23,466 nucleotides of DNA, taken from NCBI GenBank assembly GCA_002104905.1, contig MCFE01000965.1:1-23466 (forward strand), given 5' to 3'. The position numbers were made by a program, and so were the translations under genes. The stretch's first letter is position 1; each line of letters starts with the position of its first letter. Source of the DNA: Basidiobolus meristosporus CBS 931.73. Its lineage: Eukaryota; Basidiobolomycota; Basidiobolomycetes; Basidiobolales; Basidiobolaceae. Below the pieces are notes generated by a model. That model had not been told where the DNA came from. It made no database searches and saw only the letters and a program-made list of their open reading frames with translations. Of this stretch, positions 18,166 through 23,466 are shown in pieces.

Positions 18166-19720
18166 GTCCCACTCAATTATATACTCATATTAATCAGTCC
18201 TAACTGTGAAGAATAATATTCAAATATACTCCTACCTAATGGTTTGATAAGTAGACCTGTTCTGTTAGATAATGCAATATTGAGCCATGAGTGTTAAATA
18301 ATTCCATAGCAAGCCAGAGAGAGTGTTGTTATTTGGCACTCATGGCTCAATATGGTACTATCCAGCAGAATAAGTCTGGTATGTCTGCAATTGTTTCCTT
18401 TGGGTCAGAGAACTATGCTCCTTACATCACTCTCCATAGCTTTATGTATGAGATTATGTCCAATATCTATATGCTATGTACAGGTCTATCATCCTGATTA
18501 CGCTGGCCAACAACTCCCAAAGAAAATGTGATATCTGGATGTGTTCCTAGCATGATATACATCAAACTACCAGTCATAGATTTGTGGAGAAGTTTAGGCT
18601 TTCAGACAGCACCAAGCTCTGTTGATTTAGCTGAGTTTTGATCAAGTTGAGGTTTGTATCCATCACAGTAGCTGTTTGTCAACAGTTTTTCATTTGGTAC
18701 TTCTTAGGTATATCCTGAATGTACTTGGATTGGCTTGAGACTATGCTCTGGGTACTTCTCTCTATGAAAACTGCATCCCTCAGCAGTAACTGAGCTCTCC
18801 CAGATTAGACATTTCAGCTCCTTAGATAAACTGGACTTGGTCTCTTCCAATGTTTCTGGCTATTGGTGGCTATAAGATTGTCTATGTGTAGAGCTAATAG
18901 AACTGAACTTGCTCTATGACATAAAGTGGATAACATAGTTCTCTGTACTTCTTTGGAAATTCAGGGATACTAAACAAGAATCTATCTGTCAATTCCTGGC
19001 TCTAGGTAATTGCTTGAGACCATATAGAATTTTTTAGGCTTGTCAGCCAAATGGGGACTGTCTTGGTCATCAAGCCCATCAGGCTAGTTAATATACACAA
19101 CTACATAGAATTCCTCATTTAAAAATGCAGCTATTATATTTACTATTAATAAAAAACTTATATTTGGCTGCAGTAGCCAAAATTAGTCTGATGGAATTAA
19201 ATCTGGCTAATGGTACAAAGGTTTCAGTGAAGTCTAGTCCCTTGATCTGAGAGCACCCTTAGGCCTCAAATCTTGCTTGGTATCTTTTAATTTCACTAAC
19301 AGCCTTCTATTCTGTCTTGAAGACCCATCTGTATTCAATTGATTTTTGGTTGATTGGTAATTTGACCATGTATCAAGTTTAATTTCCATCAGTGCTTGAC
19401 ACTACTCAGTCTTTGCAGATCTCTGAAACCTTGGCTGAGGGCCATATGGGTCCTCTTTTACTCTTTGGGGCTCATCAATATTGGCTGAATAGGTGTAGGC
19501 TCAGTGTGTATTCTTACTAATATAGTAATTTGGTCCATTTCCAATCCAATTCAATCTTCTGCCTTGTGATACTGAGATGATCACTGTTGCAATATTCCTG
19601 GGCACTGATTTAGGTTGAGCCATAGTTGCAGAGTCCTCTGGAGTCAGAAAATTTTCATAGATTTGCTCTGATTTGGTCCTAACTATTGATTAAGGTATTT
19701 GATGGAAAACACCAGCTTAA
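18166..19720 (-). mobile_element. Copia-type retrotransposon pol relic (reverse transcriptase, minus strand)
   Basis: Decayed RVT_2-type reverse transcriptase read on the minus strand with many stops and frame slips. In order of minus-strand reading: a DEPQRVKED block (about 19470), YRWVFKTE (about 19311-19332), [20 protein letters not shown] (about 19180-19241), a degraded VYxxQPxG-like segment (about 19080-19110), ILYGLKQLPRA (about 19004-19032) and the catalytic box degraded to HIDN (18877-18888, normally YVDD). LYMLGTHPDITFSLG follows near 18505-18547. Beyond it the RNase H part is scrambled. The neighbouring LTR at 17825-18165 is its 3' LTR. Integrase and gag of this copy are not seen. 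Confidence 0.8.
18277..18353. repeat. Perfect 17-bp inverted repeat with 43-bp loop
   Basis: ATATTGAGCCATGAGTG (18277-18293) and CACTCATGGCTCAATAT (18337-18353) are exact reverse complements. It lies at the 3' end of the minus-strand Copia relic and could be a local inverted duplication. Confidence 0.85.
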
Positions 19721-20190
19721 TGTCTATAAAAGAGTATTTGAATTCCAATAGATTCCAATCAGAGTATCAGATGAACACAGTGCAAGATTTGCATAGAAAT
19801 ATTATTTAGGAGCAAGTAAGCTCACAAGTTGATCAGTCACCAGAGTAGTGATGTAGAGGTTTAAGAGTGTTAGTTCTTGGTTATAATCAAAATTAGCAAA
19901 TCTGCAGTAGGAGAGATGGTGACTAACCTGATGCTCTACTTATATGACAACTTGGATTGTCTATGACTGATTGCAATTTTTTCTTAGTTTTGACAAATCC
20001 ACTTAGAATAAAAGGCAGGTATTTTGAGTAGCATAATCAAAGCAGTGATCACCTCTTGGAAGAAAATGAGCCAATCCAGTCATGTGACATGGCAATAACA
20101 TACCATCTATACAGTGGGTCATTTTCCCACCAAATCACAGTCAATGCCATAGATTCACTCAGCAACTATATTTCTTACTACTTTATTAAC
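19721..20190. other. Transposon-like spacer without recognisable motif
   Basis: AT-rich, continuous with the Copia relic on its left, but no protein motif could be read on either strand. The five bases before the next LTR (TTAAC, 20186-20190) would be its target-site duplication. Confidence 0.35.
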
Positions 20191-20539
20191 TGTTGTAAAA
20201 TTTGTAATTCCACCTATATATTCACCTAGCTTAGTAACTTATGTCATTATCTACAAATCTTAGAGAGTACTGACCAAATTCCTTGTTGCAATTTACTCAG
20301 AATATCATCATCAAAATATCAGGTACCAACAACATGAAAATTCTCAAGATTGTCCACACAGCCCCAAACCTTGCACACATGCACTTGGGACCTTCTTAAA
20401 CTTACTCTACACATTTGCTATGCCAAGACCATGTAAAAGTATAGATACTAGCTTTACATTCAATATATCATTAAGTGAAAACCACATGATCTACTTATCC
20501 TCCCAAACCACTTCCAATATTGTCTAGACTCTTGCAACT
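20191..20539 (+). repeat. 5' LTR of Copia element 1
   Basis: 349 bp, starting TGTTGTAAAATT and ending CTTGCAACT, where the expected end is CTTACAACA, so the terminal CA is mutated. The TATA motif seen in younger copies (TATAAAT) is TATAGAT here and AATAAA is AATATA, so its promoter and polyadenylation signal look damaged. It is clearly homologous to the LTR at 21848 but more diverged from it than the solo LTR is. Confidence 0.85.
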
Positions 20540-20551
20540 GGTTATGAGCCT
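20540..20551 (+). other. Primer-binding site of element 1
   Basis: GGTTATGAGCCT directly follows the LTR. It differs by one base from GGTTATGAGCCC in element 2, which complements the anticodon arm of initiator tRNA-Met (CAU anticodon). Confidence 0.6.
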
Positions 20552-21155
20552 CAAGCTGTCACTCTTTGTAATGTCTACTATGGCTATTAGTGAGATTTTT
20601 CCCTCTGCTGAAAAGCTGGATGGATCTTACTACCCAGTGTGGAATATGAAGATGAAGATGCTGCTACAAGAAAGAGGCATTTGGGATATTTGTATGGGAG
20701 AAGAATGCCCTCCTGAATATGTGGGAGAGGAAGCCCTAGAGCACCATAGAAAAGAACAAAGTGCCTTTAACTGCATTTGCCTTAATGTTAAAGACAAATT
20801 GCTAATTCAAAAGCCAGTCACATTCAGCTGCTAATAAAATGTATCTTAGACAAAAATTTCTTGCTACAAAGTTGCTGCCAGGAGAAGAATTGAAAAATCT
20901 AGTTATATGTGTTTCCCTGCTGGTGGATGAGATGGAATCTGTGGGAATACCAACAACTGACAATGATACAATAGTTACCATCCTGAATAGCCTGACAGAC
21001 AGGTTTCAGGGCCTTGTATCAGCCCTAAAGTCCAGAACTGAAGCCTTAACCTTGAACTATGTATATGGAAGGCTCCTGGATGAAGAACTAAGAAAATCAA
21101 GTGCCAATAAGAAGGAAGAAGAAAATGATGTAATAAACAATGATGACCAACAAAG
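20544..21155 (+). pseudogene. Copia gag, element 1 (frameshifted, interrupted)
   Basis: The first part reads from the ATG at 20544 (inside the primer-binding site) or from 20571 (MSTMAISEIFPSAEKLDG). It keeps the Copia gag core with PVWNMKMKMLLQERG, then ends at a TAA (20832-20834). The second part continues one frame over from 20839 (MYLRQKF) through TILNSLTDRFQGLVSALKSR and YVYGRLLDEELRKSS. A 51-nt deletion relative to element 2 lies at the break (after 20811). The reading is then interrupted by the reverse solo LTR at 21156. Gag forms the virus-like particle in the cytoplasm in active relatives. Confidence 0.8.
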
Positions 21156-21509
21156 TGCTGTAAGAGTCTTGGAGATATTGGAAGTGATTTGGAGAACAGG
21201 TAGATTATGTGGTTTTCACTTAATGATTTATTGAATGTAAAAGTAGTATTTATACTTTTACCCGGTCTTGGCATTACAAACACATAGAATAGGCTAAGGA
21301 AGGTCCCAAGAACATGTGTGCAAAGTTTGGAGCTGTTTGGACAACTTTGAGAATTTTCATGATTTGGGTACCTGGTATTTTGATGAAAATATTCTAAGTA
21401 AATCCCAACAAGGAATTTGGTCAGTATTCTCTAGGATTTAAGGGTAATGATCTAAGTGACTAAGTTAGGTGAATATTTAGGTGGAATTACAAATTTTTAC
21501 AATACAAAG
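21151..21509 (-). repeat. Solo LTR, reverse orientation, nested in element 1 with 5-bp target-site duplication
   Basis: A 349-bp LTR at 21156-21504 in reverse orientation, TGCTGTAAGAG to TTTTTACAATA. It is flanked by CAAAG on the left (21151-21155) and CAAAG on the right (21505-21509), a perfect 5-bp target duplication. The empty site is seen in element 2 as CCAACAAAGGAGGTAC (about 22855-22870). It keeps an intact TATAAAT and AATAAA on the minus strand. By eye it has about 19 differences from the LTR at 21848-22197. It arose by insertion and later LTR-LTR recombination. Confidence 0.92.
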
Positions 21510-21847
21510 GAGATACTAAGGATCCTTAAGCAGGTGCTCATGGGTGACAATAGGACACTTGATGCAACTAGAGAAGGTACTATCCAAATAAGCCTTGGAA
21601 GTAGTAAAGGGAGCCACACAGTTACCTTCAAAGAAGTACTTGATGTACTAAATGTAGCCAAGTGCCTACTCTCTGTAGGCAAGGCCACTGATACAGGACC
21701 CAGTTTCAGTTTTGACATTTAGTTGCAGGATCACTGATCAAAATGGTGTCCATGTTTGCTTGAGTACAAGAGATCAGAGTCTATGCAGTTGCAGAGCATC
21801 TAAGAATACTTGGGTGCACAGTATATGCCAAGAAACTGCCTAGATAT
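21505..21847 (+). pseudogene. Copia pol fragments of element 1 (protease end fused to integrase end)
   Basis: After the solo LTR, the sequence CAAAGGAGATAC jumps to the downstream end of the protease region: GDNRTLDATREGTIQISLGS, then FKEVLDVLNVAKCLLSVGKA (about 21540-21720), ending at a TAG. The zinc-knuckle and DSG active-site region present in element 2 (22905-23078) is deleted. About 21780-21847 reads VAEHLRILGCTVYAKKLPRY, the segment that closes the Copia integrase core, so about 1 kb of integrase was also lost. Element 2 cuts in at 21848. Confidence 0.75.
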
Positions 21848-22197
21848 TGTTGTAAAAATTCGTATTTTCCACCTAAATATTCACCTAACTTAGTCACTTA
21901 GATCATCACCTTCAAATCCTAGAGAATACTGACCAAATTCCTTGTCGGGATTTACTTAGAATATTTTCACCAAAATACCAGGTACCCAGAACATGAAAAT
22001 TCTCAAAGTTGTCCAAACAGCCCCAAACTTTGCACACATGTTCTTGGGACCTTCCTTAACCTATTCTACGTGTTTGTAGTGCCAAGACCATGTAAAAGTA
22101 TAAATACTACTTTTACATTCAATAAATCATTAAGTGAAAACCACATAATCTACTTGTTCTCCAAATCACTTCCAATATCTCCAAGACTCTTACAACA
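21848..22197 (+). repeat. 5' LTR of Copia element 2
   Basis: 350 bp from TGTTGTAAAAATT to CTTACAACA, with TG...CA ends and an 8-bp inverted terminus (TGTTGTAA/TTACAACA). It has TATAAAT at 22099-22105 and AATAAA at 22121-22126, only 22 bp apart, so transcription start and polyadenylation should be close together. Best-preserved LTR of the family in this window. Confidence 0.92.
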
Positions 22198-22209
22198 GGT
22201 TATGAGCCC
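22198..22209 (+). other. Primer-binding site matching the initiator tRNA-Met anticodon arm
   Basis: GGTTATGAGCCC immediately after the LTR. It complements GGGCTCATAACC, the conserved anticodon arm of eukaryotic initiator tRNA-Met, rather than a tRNA 3' end. Drosophila copia and yeast Ty5 prime this way, with a tRNA cleaved in the anticodon loop. The tRNA sequence is recalled, not found in this window. Confidence 0.7.
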
Positions 22210-23466
22210 CGAGCTGTCACTCTCTGCAATGTCTACTACTGCTATTACTGGAATTTTTCCCTCTGCTGAAAAGCTGGATGGATCTAACTACCAAGTGTGG
22301 AAGGTGAAGATGAAGATGCTGCTGCAAGAAAGAGGCCTTTGGGATATTGTCATGGGAGAAGAATGCCCTCCTAAAAACGTGGGAGAGGAAGCCTTAAAGT
22401 ACCAGAAGAAAGAACAAAGTGCCTTTAACTGCATTTGCCTTAATGTCAAGGACAAATTGCTAATTCAATGCTCAAGAGCAAAAACGGCAAAAAAATGCCT
22501 GGAAAGCATTAGAAGACACCTACCAGTCATGTTCAGCTGCCAAGAAAATGTATCTGAGAAGAAAATTCTTTACTACAAAGATGCTGCCAGGAGAAGAAAT
22601 GAAAAATCTAATTAACAGAATTACCCTGCTGGTAGATGAGATGGAATCTGTGGGCGTACCAACTACTGATGAGGATGTGATAGTTACCATCCTGAATAGC
22701 CTGACAGACGAGTTTCAGGGCCTTGTATCAGCCCTAGAGTCCAGAACTGAAGATTTGACCTTAAATTACGTATATGGAAGGCTCCTGGATGAAGAATTAA
22801 GAAAATCAAGCGCCAATAAGAAGGAAGAAGAAAATGCTTTAATAAGCAATGATAACCAACAAAGGAGGTACCCAAGACCCTACAAAGGCAACAGCAACCT
22901 ATTTTGCAACTACTGCAAAAGGAAAGGACACACATCAGACCGGTGTTTCAAAAAGAGAGATTATCAGCAAAAGAAGCCTGAATATGGAAATGCTGCAACA
23001 ACTGAAGATAGACTATTCATATCTGCACTAAATATGACCACAAACAAGGATTCTCAGACGTGGTATATTGACTCTGGAGCTTCTCAACACTTTACACACC
23101 AAAAAGAACTTTTTACCCAATATCAAGAAATTCCAATTAAGAAGGTTTTCATGGGTGACGATAGAACACTTGATGCAGTGGGAGAAGGAACTATCCAAGT
23201 AAACCTTAGAAGCAGTGAAGGAAGCCATACACTGACCTTTAAAGAAGTACTCTATGTACCAGAAATAGCCAAGAACCTACTCTCTGTAAGCAAGGCCACA
23301 GCAGAAGGACTCAGTTTCAGTTTTGACAATTCTGGATGCAGGATCACTGATCAAAATGGTGCTCATATTGCTTCGGGCATCAGAGATCAGAACCTATACA
23401 AGTTGACTTATATTCCATCATATCTGGAAGCCAATATAAGTAACTTAAATGAAGAAACACCAATGC
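22202..23466 (+). pseudogene. Copia gag-pol of element 2 (one frameshift, 3' end outside window)
   Basis: Frame 1 starts at the ATG at 22202 (in the primer-binding site) or 22229 (MSTTAITGIFPSAEKLDG) and carries the Copia gag core VWKVKMKMLLQERGLWDI. At an A7 tract (22489-22495) homology moves to the +1 frame. That frame is then open without a stop to the window end. It holds TILNSLTDEFQGLVSALESR, a CX2CX4HX4C zinc knuckle (CNYCKRKGHTSDRC, 22905-22946), the aspartic protease WYIDSGASQHFT (DSG at 23070-23078) and VPEIAKNLLSVSKA. Without a frame change the first frame stops at 22614. It could be a single disabling indel, a sequencing error in a homopolymer, or a true frameshift site. Gag packages RNA and the protease processes the polyprotein. 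Confidence 0.85.

Larger units (their letters stand above)
20191..21847 (+). mobile_element. Copia element 1: deleted copy with 5' LTR, gag and pol fragments
   Basis: A plus-strand Copia copy: 5' LTR (20191-20539), half-tRNA-type primer-binding site, gag (20544-21155), an inserted solo LTR (21156-21504), the protease region (from about 21530) and a fragment of the integrase end (about 21780-21847). It is cut off at 21847 by the LTR of element 2. Compared with element 2 it lost a 51-nt piece of gag, about 270 nt spanning the zinc knuckle and protease active site, and most of the integrase. It is non-autonomous and dead. Confidence 0.85.
21848..23466 (+). mobile_element. Copia element 2: 5' LTR, primer-binding site, gag-protease, runs off the window
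   Basis: The most intact copy: complete 5' LTR (21848-22197), primer-binding site, gag with zinc knuckle, and the aspartic protease region. It is open to the right edge, so integrase, reverse transcriptase/RNase H and the 3' LTR would lie outside. It inserted into element 1. The left target-site flank is GATAT (21843-21847), to be matched after its 3' LTR. Order and motifs place it in Ty1/Copia (Pseudoviridae-type). Confidence 0.9.

Noticed and set aside
20191-22197. 20191-20539 and 21848-22197 as the two LTRs of one short element
   Set aside because: The second LTR is followed by a primer-binding site and gag, so it is the 5' LTR of another element. The two LTRs also differ more from each other than 21848-22197 differs from the solo LTR, and element 1 ends inside integrase sequence.
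17000-23466. Repeat-induced point mutation (RIP) as the cause of AT-richness in the nest
   Set aside because: Differences between LTR copies that I compared include C to T changes in CC as well as other contexts, and element 2 keeps a long open frame. No clear CpA to TpA bias could be shown by eye; a RIP index calculation would decide.
1-23466. tRNA genes, CRISPR arrays or a secondary-metabolite cluster
   Set aside because: No T-arm-like consensus in a cloverleaf context, no regularly spaced repeats, and no synthase, cyclase or P450-type coding sequence was found on either strand.

Overview
The window looks like a filamentous ascomycete (Pezizomycotina-type) chromosome segment. The gene-rich parts carry long intron-free fungal transporter and hydrolase ORFs, AreA-type GATA sites and a relic intron with a GACTAAC branch site. 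These parts alternate with AT-rich transposon debris. The species cannot be named from the sequence.

Layout. (1) 1-1.7 kb: a decayed non-LTR (LINE) retrotransposon with reverse transcriptase motifs, followed by a second copy of its 3' end. (2) 1.7-9 kb: three intact genes. These are a PTR2/POT proton:oligopeptide symporter (+), a GT34 (GMA12/MNN10-type) Golgi glycosyltransferase (-) and a YAT-family amino-acid permease (-). (3) 9-13.8 kb: mostly non-coding, with a doubtful cysteine-rich ORF, a broken unidentified coding relic, small tandem repeats and old repeat or LTR relics. (4) 13.8-14.6 kb: an intact isochorismatase-fold (YcaC-like) cysteine hydrolase with a predicted signal peptide. (5) 16.1-16.75 kb: a broken ZIP zinc-transporter pseudogene (-). 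(6) 17.2-23.5 kb: a nest of Ty1/Copia LTR retrotransposons of one family. It contains inverted LTR pieces, a minus-strand copy with a decayed reverse transcriptase, a plus-strand deleted copy pierced by a reverse-oriented solo LTR with a perfect 5-bp target duplication, and a younger plus-strand copy that runs off the right end.

How the parts relate. The peptide transporter and amino-acid permease fit nitrogen scavenging, and both have HGATAR motifs upstream. The glycosyltransferase between them is probably an unrelated secretory-pathway enzyme. I see no backbone enzyme of a secondary-metabolite cluster and no new defence-type system. The most distinctive signal is in the Copia family. Its primer-binding site matches the anticodon arm of initiator tRNA-Met (half-tRNA priming), and the ATG inside that site is in frame with gag in both copies that retain it.
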